In this document: in pieces, positions 23,901 through 35,225 of the stretch | Layout of the letters: every line of letters begins with the position of its first letter | Numbering within the stretch: position 1 is the first letter of the stretch | Source of the DNA: Vanilla planifolia | Lineage: Eukaryota; Streptophyta; Magnoliopsida; Asparagales; Orchidaceae | DNA length: 64,000 bases | Reading direction: 5' to 3' | Assembly (NCBI GenBank): GCA_023846275.1 | Contig: CM043874.1 | Coordinates: forward strand, 27,377,630-27,441,629 | Translations under genes and position numbers: made by a program | The notes under the pieces: model-generated | The model's input: only the letters and a program-made list of their open reading frames with translations | Told to the model about the DNA's origin: nothing | Database searches by the model: none

Positions 23901-25240
23901 GTGAATCATCCAACTAAACGAAATTATCCAATTAGTTCATTTTTCTAGTAGAAATCTATTATATGGATATAATAAAGACATTATAAAGTATAAATGAAAT
24001 AAAATCTTTTTAAATCTAATTTGTGAGTTATTAAGAATTGTATACAATGTAAGATTGTACATTATGATGAATCCTACAATAACCTCACTCATATTGACCA
24101 TCCACTTGTATGATTGGCACATTATACTCACAAGATAAATTTGTTCAATCCATGATAAAGTCTCAAAGTAAGCTTTTTGGTAAAGTAACATTGTATAGGT
24201 ATGAAAGTGGTATCATATAAGTATGATGAAAACCTACTAACTTAGAGCTTAAGTTCTTAATTCTCATTACTATGATATATATATAGAGTAAGAAAAGCAT
24301 ATTGTACTTTTACATTATTACTATTTCTAGTTTAACCTGTCATCACTCATTTCGATCCTACAAAAAATACATTATACAATTACAATAGCTAATACATATT
24401 ATACGAAGCTTAATGATACTAAACCTCAACTCACATGTCACATAAATAAAGTGCATACTTGTATCATACTTATATGAATAGTGTAATTAAGCATATAATT
24501 TAAGATTTTTCTTGACTAATTCTTCATTTGGTATAGTGTGGTTATTAGTCATATTGTATGAAGATGATATTGTACAAATATGATTAGCACTAACAATGTA
24601 ATCCTCATTTAATTTTCAATTTCTAATTGATTTAGTCTTAATAAACAATGCAACTCACTATGTGTGAGATGTTTTAAGGCACAACATAAATAAATGTAAA
24701 TGAGATACATGCTTTTAGCTAAAGCTATGTGTTAAAAGATGATTTAAACCATTTAAATGGTATTACTAACTTATTGAATCCTAAGTTCCTAAAAAATGTT
24801 ATATGTTTTGACATTCTATTAACAATAAAGATAACTTAAAACAAATATTCTCCAAGTGTTTCTTGAGCTTATGTTTGCCCTAGTTTCAATTATGATTTAC
24901 ACCTAAACATCTCCATTAAACTCCTTGAGTTAATTGTTTAAGCTTTCTACATAATTGACCTATGTTCTCTCGAGAGACATGATCTAAAAATACTTAGAAA
25001 AAATATTAGTAATAATAACACAATATTTTATTATCATAAAATAAGTGATGTAATGACTAAGGGCTCAATATCCTCAACCCCTAATAGAAGTCTAGCTTTT
25101 ACTTCTTTTCTTAAACCCCAATAAGAGCTAATGCTTCTTTTCTCTTTCCTCATCTCTACTTTCCATTAATAATATTAATGCAATCACCACATTGTATCTT
25201 TCAATAAAACTGTAATGTTTACATTTGCTTGGTACTCATA
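23900..25240. other. AT-rich stretch without recognisable gene
   Basis: No gene or motif could be supported. A short minus-strand open frame at 23,937-24,191 has no recognised motif and is probably chance. Confidence 0.5.
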
Positions 25241-25549
25241 TGTAACATACTAACTTCTTAGTCACCCATCTCACTCACTCTACAAATGCTCAATAACTTG
25301 TTGGGCCATCCAATCCCACACATTTGCATTCACACACTCTACTCACCCATCCTATATCTATGTGTGTGACCATTTTTCATTCCATTTATTCATGTGACTA
25401 ACCTTATGTTCTTCTACTCATTTGAGCATACCTAGCCACACCATGCTCAACCACTATTTGTGCATTGGTTCTATACACTTGGTCTCATCCTAACCTACAC
25501 ATGCCTATGCTTAGCCTCTTTGCACAAATGTGAACTTACAGAGTGAACA

Positions 25550-26395
25550 ATGCTAGTTAGATTCAATTCAAAATTAAGAGCTTTGTTCCAACACCATCCT
25601 TTATCACTTTTAGTTATCAAAGTGTGGTAATCACTTTTTTGGAGGTACATAATTTCCTTATTTTGAAATTATTTTTTATAATCAAAACTAAGACCATACG
25701 ATACTTTTTAAATTCCAAATAAAAAGCCACTTCAAATGATCACATTTCCTTTACAAAAAGATCCATATAACAAGTTTTCAAAGAAAAAAAATGAAAGTAG
25801 TACAATATTATTCTCATCAAATTAATGACAATGGTTGATGAAATAGCTTCTAATGCAAAACATATGCTCAAATGAAATTACAACCTTAGAGAAGTGAGTA
25901 GGAAACTATCTCTCTCATAACTCCTTTAGTATCCCATGATATATATAGTTGTTAATTGAAATTGTTAGAGCAGAGCATAAAAAAGGCCGAGCCAATTGAC
26001 CTTAGATTAGTGAGTAAAAATAATATATAAATATAAAGTAGTATAAATTTTGGGTCATGTTATATATTGGGTCCCAATTATATGATATTATGTATAAAAT
26101 AGAAAACAATCTAAAGAATAAGCATGATAGTGAAATCTCTCCTTTTATTAAATTAGCCTCTTTTTGTTTTTATTTCTTTATCATTTGAATTTATTTTAAG
26201 ATATTTTCTATTTTTATTTTATTCCTTCTTTTTTTCGTTTGAGTTATCTCTAAAACAAAGGTTGAATATATTTTGAAAACTTTTGTTTTCACCTTTAGAA
26301 CTTTTGCTGGAATGAGATTCTCTTAGTTAGCAACCAAGCTTTTTGGCACATTTAAATCATTTCCCTATTCTGAAAAACCAAATTTTTGTTATTGT
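25550..26395. repeat. Direct repeat, left copy (pairs with 34,300-35,225)
   Basis: The order and words match 34,300-35,225 in the same orientation, including a TTATTTTGAAA tract, a CATATGCTCAAAT tract and an AGAGAAGTG-GTAGG tract. A weaker match may begin near 25,240 and 34,120. The pair sits on either side of the minus-strand gypsy element at 28.1-33.25 kb and may be its two LTRs. TG/CA ends and primer sites were not found, so this is only a candidate. Confidence 0.6.
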
Positions 26396-26490
26396 CCCTT
26401 GTCCATTTCCCTTTTACACACTTGTAATAACATAATTTAATTCTAAAATAATATGCCATTTTCCTTACTAATTCTTGTGCTTTGGTTCCA

Positions 26491-27120
26491 TGTCACACCT
26501 CTTTTTTTGGCTAACTTAGGTATGCCATTTCCACTTTATTTTATTAATTAAATAATTTTTAATTTAATTAATTAAGCTAGCTTTTTTATTAATCATGCAA
26601 ATGATAAGGGCACTTAAATGACCAAGCTATGTTGACTTTGCATGCTAGTCAACCCAAAACTATGAGCTAAGATGCTATATGGCTAGATAATTATTACAAT
26701 TAAGGAATCCTAAGTAGTGGTTAGGATAAGAGAGTTTAAAGTTAAATTTTTCCTTTATTTCATGATGGGAAATTGGAGCTTGAACCTAATCATGCATGCA
26801 TAAGGTGCACTTACCTTGAAGTAGCAATTAAAACCCTAATTAAGAATTGTAGGTGATTTCTTAATAGAATTCGAAAGGGCACCTTATGAGGAAATAACCT
26901 TAGTCAAATTGGTTTAGGGGGACTAATTGGTTCTACATAAGTCATTACATGTGGCATTGCTAAATATTTAGAAACTCTAGCAATGGAAAGAATTAAGGAG
27001 GCTTTACCAAGAGAAGCTTAGAGGAGGAGTTTTAGATGTGAACAAGAGGAGACTTTATGAATTTGAGAAAGAGAACTTTATCTTGAGTATTCCACTGCAA
27101 GGGTCAAATAGGTAAGGAAT
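26491..27120 (+). mobile_element. Possible gypsy LTR fragment, plus orientation
   Basis: TGTCACACCTC at 26,491 resembles the start of plant Del/Tekay-type LTRs. The following 600 bases have the mixed composition of such LTRs, including a CAGGGTC--AGGTAAGG-like tract near 27,100. No right boundary, partner LTR or target duplication was found. Confidence 0.25.
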
Positions 27121-28129
27121 CTTGAGATCATACAGTTAAATATAGATAGATTAATACAATTGGCTATTTTGATAAAGCATGCATGTAAAGATTTGTGGTT
27201 ATGTTCATGATAAGATTTGTTAAGTTTTCTTCTCATTAAATCAAACTAAGAAGAGACCATAAAATTGAGCTATGTTATTGAAGTTATTTGTTAAATAACA
27301 AGCTTAAGACGTCTAATTTATATTTCCTTGCATGAAAAATTGCTTGATCAATGGATGTTATCTATTTCTTCTTAATCAAATCATGATATTAGGGTTTGTA
27401 ATTAAATGCACGTTAAATTTAAGGTACCTTTTTTTAACTCATGATTTCACATGCAAATTGAGAATTTTGGTTTGAATTATAAATAAAATTCAAATTCTTG
27501 ATCATCAAATGTTGCCTTTATCTTTAGTGTTTCTTCATTGTTATCTTAGAAATCTTTAATATTTCATAATAATTTTGTAAACATTACAACTTGATTAAAA
27601 CTCTTCTTGTTATTAATAGACATGACATTCAGCTATAACATGTTCATCTTGATTCATAATTGTGCTTACTCTAATTGAGATTCAATTTATTCAAACTTGT
27701 TCTCAATAAACACATATACTATCATGTTGGCATTTCATGGATGATATATGATATCTATGTCATAATCTTGTATTAATTTTTACCAACTTTTCTATCTCAA
27801 ATTGAGTTTCTTCTATGTGAAATTATAATTTAGGCTCTGATGATTCAAATATATATTTTAGTATTAACTCCAAATAAATAGTGTTGCCATATTTTTAAAG
27901 AAAATATAATAGTTGTTAATTTCAAATCATGCACAAAATAATTCTTCTTAAGAGACCATAGCTATTTGGAATCATATGCTACAACTTTCCCCTTTTACAT
28001 TAATATGGTTCCTAATTCTTATAAGAAAGCATTAATATATACCTAAAACTCATTGTCATTAATAAGCAAAGCTTATATTGATGTTGATATTAATTTTTTT
28101 TAGAGTTGGAAACTTTCTTCACATTTACT

Positions 28130-28990
28130 ATCCCAAATTCCTGAAACCACCTATTATGAAAGTCGAATTAAAGGAATTACAATTTATGAAAAACCTTTGA
28201 TAAACTTCCTAAAACATCTAACTAGCCCTATGAAATTAATAATTTTTGTAACATGAGTATGGGTAACTAAGTTACTAATTCCACTTTTTGTTCACCCACT
28301 GTTATTCCTTCAGCATTGATCATGTGTCCATGAAAGAAAATACTTGTTAATTAAAAACTACATTTGAAAACTTGATTGATAACTAATTCACTTTCAATTT
28401 TTTGAACACCATGTCTTGATATATAAAATGTTCATATTCACTTTGAGAGTTTATTAAGATATCATCATCGAATATTATCACAAAGTTGTTTAACTGTTGC
28501 CTGAATACACAATTCATTAAGCTCAAAAATGTAGCTTATGTATTTGTTAAACCAAAAAGGAGTACAACAAACTTATAATGGTTATATTTGGCCTTGAATG
28601 CTATTTTTGGCATATCATCAATCTATATGTTTAATTGATGATATGTTAACCTCAAATCAATCTTAGAAAAAACCTCAACTTGTTGAAGTTGGCAAAAAAC
28701 TTTATTTATTTGTGATAAATGATACTTGTTCTTAATAGTTATTTACTTTAACATTTTATAATCAATGCACGTGCATAGATTTGTGTTCTTTTTCTTTAAC
28801 ATAAGGTATGTATATTTCCTAAGGTGAAATACTTAGTTTAATAAAACCTTTGTTTAAGAATTTTTATAGTTGTTCTTTCATCTCATGTAATTTAGTTGGT
28901 GTTATTTTGTATGGTATCATATTTATTGATTTAGTTCTATACATTATGTTAATGGAGAACTCTATTTCTTTGTTAGGTGATAACCCTAAC
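28130..28990 (-). pseudogene. Gypsy reverse transcriptase relic, minus strand
   Basis: The minus-strand translation gives a continuous series of RT landmarks. LRLTYHQLNI--DDMPKIAF and YNHYKFVVLLFGLTNT-ATF match the LRSGYHQ-R----DI-KTAFRT and YEFLVMPFGLTNAP blocks. FDDDILINSQSEYEH (near 28,430-28,475) is the active-site block, with FDDDIL in place of the usual FIDDIL. Beyond this comes the thumb region (HGHMINAEGITV type) and RFI-GFS-like sequence at the start of RNase H. Several stops and frameshifts are present. RNase H and integrase are not recognisable further along, so the element seems truncated. It is collinear with the protease and gag relics at 29.0-30.45 kb. Confidence 0.85.
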
Positions 28991-29012
28991 AAATCCTCAC
29001 TTATATGAGTAT

Positions 29013-29366
29013 TTAAATACCATGGACACATCTTGTAATCAAGATTTCATTCTTTTTATTCCTTGTTAGAAGCTGGATAATACTTAATCCTTTTTGTACC
29101 TTCTTTACTACCCTCATTAATGACATGAGTGGTATTTTTCTTCCATTGCCAAAATAGATTGCTTTTGTCTTAACATTCAGATGGATGCTTATTTTCATTG
29201 CCCAACAATAAATATTAACCTTATGAGTTATTAACCACTCTATTCTCAAAATGATATCAAATTCATTTGTATCAATTAATATTAATTTGAATGATAGTAT
29301 TTTTCTATAGATTTTCATTTCCTTCTTGATGTGGTTATTTACCAATATTTCTTTACTAATTGGCAA
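29013..29366 (-). pseudogene. Gypsy protease C-terminal relic, minus strand
   Basis: This open stretch of about 117 codons matches the end of the plant gypsy protease domain. FDIILRIEWLITHKVNIYC corresponds to FDVILGMDWL--H-A-IDC, with the Gly-Met-Asp of the motif altered to Arg-Ile-Glu. It is followed by FGNGRKIPLMSLMRV-KKVQKG, matching F-G------P-ISA--A---L-KGC. The catalytic Asp-Ser/Thr-Gly is upstream and not preserved here. It lies between the gag and RT relics in the expected order. Confidence 0.8.
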
Positions 29367-29759
29367 CGTAACAAGTAAAGGTGTTGTAAACTAATATTTA
29401 TCAACTACCATATTCATAACTAAGATGATAAAAATAAACAAATGTGATTCTCCACAATGAAGCAGAACTTTCACAAGTTGGTGTAAACATTTTAGAGTGC
29501 CTATGATAACATCTAAGGATAATACAACTTTCTTATGGTTAAGTGCATAGAATTAGGGTTAAGTTGATTAAATTTGATGAGTAGAAGCGTGACCCTTTCC
29601 CTTGATTGCATTATTGAACTTGGGTAGTTTTGTGGAAGATCGCACATGTAGAAGTTGTTTATCATCAATGTTGTGTGAGGTTAATTTCCTTAGCCCCTAA
29701 CATAATGTTCAAATCCTTCATAAGCAAAAGCTTTAATAGCCTTCTTCTTACATTCCCCT

Positions 29760-30449
29760 TATGACATTTGCATCATATTTGATATTGAGAGAATGTTTCA
29801 TTTCTAGTCCTTGTAGTTTAAAACCCTGATCCAAAAGTTATAATCTTCTAAAATTTTGACCTCCTTTTGAAAAAAAGTTTCATTCCTTTTATTGTCTACC
29901 TTCTAACCTTTGTAATTGCTTGATCTTATTCTTTCCTCTTTGTTTCTACAACTAGATTTCAAAAAAAAAAAAAGTAAATTCCATAAGAGCCATTACAATT
30001 CTTATAAAACCTTTTAGACCTTTTCAAAATAAATAGCACCTTTATTTCTTTACTGCTACTAATTCTGGTGTATATCTCACCTTCATTTTGTACTTTGTGA
30101 TAGTTAATCTACTTTGATATAACTTTGATAAATCATTTCTTGTCTTCTTGACTAATTGGGAATTGATAATCCTAAAAAAGCTTAAGAAAATTAACTCCAA
30201 GGTATTTCAAAATTGGCTCTTTCTCCAAATAAAATTCTTCATTGTCCTCACCACCAATGATCAGTTGCCTTATCCAATGCTAATATAACCTAAAGGATTA
30301 TTTTATGACACATGCCTACTATTAAATAGTATTTTAATCCTTTCTATCGAGTTCTCTATTCAAGAAGGATCCATCGTGACCCCTAAATATTATGGTCATG
30401 GCCTTAACGATTGCTCCATCAATTTATTGGCCTGATCAACTCCTATCAA
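29760..30449 (-). pseudogene. Gypsy gag core relic, minus strand
   Basis: The minus strand reads LTITKYKMKVRYTPELVAV and WKGLKGFIRIVMALMEF, matching the gag core of Tekay/Del-type elements (MTVAEYE-KF--LSRYAP-LVATE---- and F--GLR--IR--VA blocks). Upstream of this is KATDHWW, matching E-ADHWW, and an MDPS-IEN-IERI-like tract. The N-terminal part continues on the other side of an inserted LTR, at 33,105-33,250. Stops are present. Gag, protease and RT together form one minus-strand element spanning about 28.1-33.25 kb. Confidence 0.78.
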
Positions 30450-30454
30450 GGCCC
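30450..30454. repeat. Target-site duplication, left
   Basis: GGCCC here pairs with GTCCC at 33,100-33,104, four of five bases, immediately outside the proposed solo LTR. Five bases is the normal length for gypsy integration. Confidence 0.45.
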
Positions 30455-33099
30455 TACCTAACTAAACATATATTATAATAAGGGATTAATAATAAATAAT
30501 TAAAATATGAGGACATAAGATTCTCCAAAGAGACATGATAATGAGATAATTCTAAATTATAACCAATAACATACATATTTTGTAAAATAAAATAAACATT
30601 TTATTCATTAATGCATTTTACCAAAAAATCAAATAATAAATGTATACTACAAGACTATATCAAACTCTAAAGATCAAATTACATAAACTATATTGTAGCA
30701 ATCTATCATAACCCAAAATATATGAAATATGAATTACTAATATAAATAAATCCCAACCATGTACATCCAAGTAATATAAAAAATTATACATAAACACTAG
30801 ATCGTACTCTAATCATTCAGCCATCCAAAAAGTAGGATTTTCATCAATGATATCATAATCTCCATCTCTCTTTATAGTAGAGGTATAACCTAAGATAAAA
30901 GGACAAGTGAGACTTTAGATAACTTAGTAATAAATCATAATAATTATAAAAGTAATATATAAAATAATAACAAATGTATGAGAAATAAAATAATATCTAT
31001 TAACCATGAGTAAACAAAATTAAATATATAAATATTTTTCATGTTTATTATCTTATTCTAATTTTTTTAAGTTTCATATTCCTTAGGACATAATTTTTCT
31101 TTTCTATCATTATCATTTAGATCTAATAACCAATATCTATATCTATATGACTTTTTCTATAAGCATTAATAAGTTGCATCTATTCATATAAAGATATCCT
31201 CATCCTATCCACCTTACACAAAGTTTTAATAGCATTATCCTCAACCTAGCCACCATACACAAAGCATTAATTATATATGTGAAAAGATATCCTCATCCTT
31301 GCCATCCTGTATAAAATAGTAGTGACACTATCTAGTTAGTTCATAGCACTAATAATCCTCACCCAAACCATCATACACAAAGTACTAGTGGTATAATATC
31401 ATTTAATGAGTATAAAATCTTATTATTATTTTTCATTCTATAATTTATAATTAGATTTGCAAACCATGTCACGAGTCAATGTAACAAATCATTCCTTTTA
31501 CCATTAAATACACAAACATATTTTATTCTGTATGAAAAAAATCATCTACATGATTATTTTTATATAAATTAGGTTAATAAGGATAATACATGTAAATAAA
31601 ATGCCAAGAATTGCCATGTAATCATGTCATATAGATGTATCAGAGTAATAAATATAATAAACAATATTAAACTATTTAAAATCATATATCAATTTATTAT
31701 TAAATTAATATCATATTTATTAGATTTACCAACTTATATTTGAAATGAAGATGCCTTGTTTAATCCCTTTAACATTTGATTTGCTACAATCCTATAGATG
31801 CATATAAATCCTTACTAAGATCTATAACATAAATATTTCTTTTATTTATTGAACTAACACCCCATCACTAATTTTTCTCTCCTTAAACTTTGCTTCTGAA
31901 CAACCTATCATTGTTTGGTATAATAAGCACTATACCAAACCTTATCATTGCTTTTTTACTTATTTTATTGTATGATTTCCCTCATTGTATCATTTAAGTT
32001 TTATAAACTTTCCTTATGAATACTTCATCATACTATCATTTCCTTAGCCATTAAAGATTTCTCATTTGTCATATAGTATGATTATCTCATTTTATAATAT
32101 GATCCAATCTTTTGTCTTGCTTTTACTAACCTATAAATATCATACAATATGTCGCTTTCATCTTTTGGTGTGATTATTTCATACAGGCTATATGATGCTT
32201 CGATGGACCATTTGATCCCCTTCTTCTTAAATTGACTTATGGTTGATCATACCATATGATTTAGAGCATGATACAATACAATCCGCTATAGACAAAAAAT
32301 AAACTTATTGAAATTTAAACAATTCCATTCCAACTCACTTCTAACCTTTCTCAAATCTTCAAACCAATCATAGTACATACAATAGCTCATACTCTTAATA
32401 GTTTTATCATAAAACCAATTTAAACAATGTAGGAATTTATAATTCTTTTTCTATCTCATTCGTTTCTCTTCTTCTTATTTCCTCTTTCTATAATAGTAGT
32501 TTTAGCTCCTTGATGAATTCAATAATAGCTACCAAGCTTTTTTTTTCTTGTTTTGTTGTTTTAAAACTTTTTGCAATAAACAAAAGTTCTTCATTTTTTT
32601 GCTTTTCCTCATGCATTTGAGTTTCCTACTCTCACTCTCTTTCTATATTCTCTATTCTCCTTCTTTTGCTAATCTCTTCCTTATCTCCAACTTACACCTC
32701 CTTAGTTATAGCTCAATTATTTCATTCTAATCACATAAGTGGTAGTAAGGACTAAAAAAAATTTCAAATTTACTCTCAACAATTATAAAAATTTACCCTT
32801 ATTCTCTTTTTTCTTAAAAGTTCATAACTAATTATCTAAACCTTTAAAAATTACAAAGCCACCACTATTAAAGTTCCCAAAAAAAGATATTTCCAATGAT
32901 ATGCTCAAATAAAGTTTTTTTCTTTATTTGAAATTATGACATACTTCCTAAAATATATTCAATATAATAATACTTTAATTAACAAATATAATATTTATAA
33001 AAAATATTTTTTTCTTTGAAATTCATACAATTACAACTATATTGGATTCATCTAATGACCTGTAATATATTACCTATAACAAAACCTTGGGTTGTTATA
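30455..33099 (-). mobile_element. Solo LTR (~2.65 kb) nested in the gypsy gag
   Basis: The gag relic is interrupted exactly here. On the minus strand the insert starts TATAACAACCCAAGG, which fits the common start TGTAACAACCC with one G-to-A change. Its other end reads TAGTTAGGTA, so on the plus strand both termini read TA, where intact ends would be TG and CA. No coding motif, primer-binding site or polypurine tract lies inside. The length suits a Tekay/Del-type LTR. Near-matching 5-bp duplications flank it. Inside, 31,190-31,390 holds an imperfect minisatellite. This is best read as a solo LTR left by recombination between the two LTRs of a full element. Confidence 0.6.
31190..31390. repeat. 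Imperfect minisatellite inside the solo LTR
   Basis: Four diverged units of about 40-62 bp share a core resembling TATCCTCA-CCTAGCCACC followed by ATACACAAAG. Variable arrays of this kind are common in large gypsy LTRs. Confidence 0.7.
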
Positions 33100-33104
33100 G
33101 TCCC
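33100..33104. repeat. Target-site duplication, right
   Basis: GTCCC, pairing with GGCCC at 30,450-30,454. Confidence 0.45.
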
Positions 33105-33250
33105 CACACTCCTTTCATTTTCAATTGGCATAACATCCCTTCTCGATTGCATCCTAGAAGTTATTTGTCAACTATCTTGATCTCTTTTCACTTGAGATGT
33201 TATATCTCTTGTATTATTTGAGCTATTCACTTCTTCTTCATATATGTTTT
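33105..33250 (-). pseudogene. Gypsy gag N-terminal relic, separated by the solo LTR
   Basis: The minus strand reads as polar protein with EEEVNSSNNTRDITSQVKRD and MQSRRDVMPIENERSVGTI pieces, in keeping with the low-complexity N-terminal part of gypsy gag. It meets the LTR insert on one side and its continuation, DQANKLMEQSLR-P, begins on the other side at about 30,435. Family assignment rests mainly on this position. Confidence 0.45.
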
Positions 33251-33386
33251 ACTCTCTTGATGCAATTTTACATGTTATCCCATATTTTATATTTTAAAAT
33301 TTTGCATGCATAATAAAGTACAAAATCTAAGGCAATCTCTAAACAACATTCCTCAATCATGCATTGCTTCACCTTAAGATTTTCTC

Positions 33387-33454
33387 ATATATATGTATGT
33401 ATGTATGTATATTTATATATATCACATATATATATATATATATATACATATATT
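33387..33454. repeat. TA/TATG compound microsatellite
   Basis: TATATGTATGTATGTATGTA is followed after a short break by a TA run. Confidence 0.9.
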
Positions 33455-34299
33455 CTTTTTTATCATATTATCACAATCTTTTGATGTACTGCATGTTTCC
33501 TTTAATGTGTCATACATTTTCATCCTTTTGGAGGACTATGTGATATGGCGGTAGACAAAGTCGTCAAAATAACATGACATACTATATGTCCACTCCATTT
33601 AGGGGACTGCTTGAACTAGCAATGGACTGAAACTTTAGAATAACTTAACATATTTTACATCAAATGTAAACATACTATACTTCATCTTTGGGCTTACTTT
33701 GTTTTATATATTGTTTTTTAAGTTGAGAAAAATGTATTGTACATTTAATATTAATGTATGTTACATTATTATTAGGTTTAACTTATCTTTACTTGCTCTT
33801 TCTTATTTGAACTTCATGTACAATATGTTAATATTAACATATCATATGTTTGTCTCATTGTGTTCTAAATTATCCTATATGTACCATACAAAATGCTTGA
33901 TGTGTTGTATGGGTGTCCTTACATATCATACATAAATTTTTTGGTACCACATGCATAACTCTATTGTAGTTCATTTTTGATCAATTCACACTTGATGTAA
34001 CATATGTGGTTCTTAATGTACTTTACATTAGGTTTATTTTCAACTTTTTTTTATTAAAACATTTTGCCAATTGTTTTTATGAATTTTACATTCATATGAT
34101 AAAACAAAACCAATAAACATATGTAACATTCTAGTAAAACAAGTGCATGATACCTACTATGATTTCAACCCATGCTTATCAACTTATGTTGCTCCATTTT
34201 ACTAATGTGTCCACCCTAGATTGTTTTATTTCACTAATGTATCCATTCTAGGTTTGTTCAACCCTAGATTGTCATTCTAGGTCTATCCATTCTAGGTTT

Positions 34300-35225
34300 T
34301 CACCTTAGATTCAATTATTTTTGTGATTTACTGAGTTGTCCATTTCTTATTATTCTTTATCATAAGAAGTCAATTTCTTTAATACCACCTCTATGGTGTC
34401 TACCTTCTTAGAGCTACTAAATTTCTTTATTTTGAAACCATTTTTTTTCATAATGAAAACCAAAACCACATGATGCTTTTTTGAATTCCAAATAAGTCAC
34501 ATAAAATGATTACGTTTTCTATTCAAAAGTAAAACCCATATAATATGTTTATGTAACAAAAAAAAATAATACAATATTGTGCTTATCATATTAATGAAAG
34601 TACTAACACAACAGCTTCTAATAAAAAACATATGCTCAAATAAAAAAAATTATTTCAGAGAAGTGGGTAGGCAAGTATCTATCTCATAACTCTCTTGGTA
34701 TTACATGATATGCATGCTTACTACATAAAATTATTAAATCATAGAATAAACTGAGCTAATAGACAATATATCAATTGGAAATAACTATATAACATATATT
34801 TAAAATATTTCAAATTTGGGATGTCATGCTATATGCTAGGCCTTGATCATATCATATAATATCATTTATAAAAAAAATAAGTCATTGAAAGTATAAGTAT
34901 AGCAATAATAACTCTATTTCTTTAAAGTCCCTTTCTTACTTATATTTTTTTAGCATTTGAATTCCTCTTGACACCTTTTTCATTTGTACCTTTTATCCTT
35001 TCTTCTTTTCCATTTGAGTTTACTTTCTAAACATGAATTGAATATACTTTTAGAACATTTGGCTTTCCCCTTTGGCCTTTTTCTAGAATAAGATTTCGTT
35101 ATCATTAATTCTTTAGGCTTTAGTTTTGGACCTTTCTTTGGAGCAAGATAAACTTAGTTGATAATTACACTTTTTTACTTTAAAATCATAGCCCTATTCT
35201 TAAAAACAAAAGTTTGATTATTTGT
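34300..35225. repeat. Direct repeat, right copy (pairs with 25,550-26,395)
   Basis: Collinear with 25,550-26,395. If the pair are LTRs of the minus-strand gypsy element, this is its 5' LTR and the gag N-terminal relic at 33,250 lies about 1 kb inside it, a plausible leader length. Confidence 0.6.
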
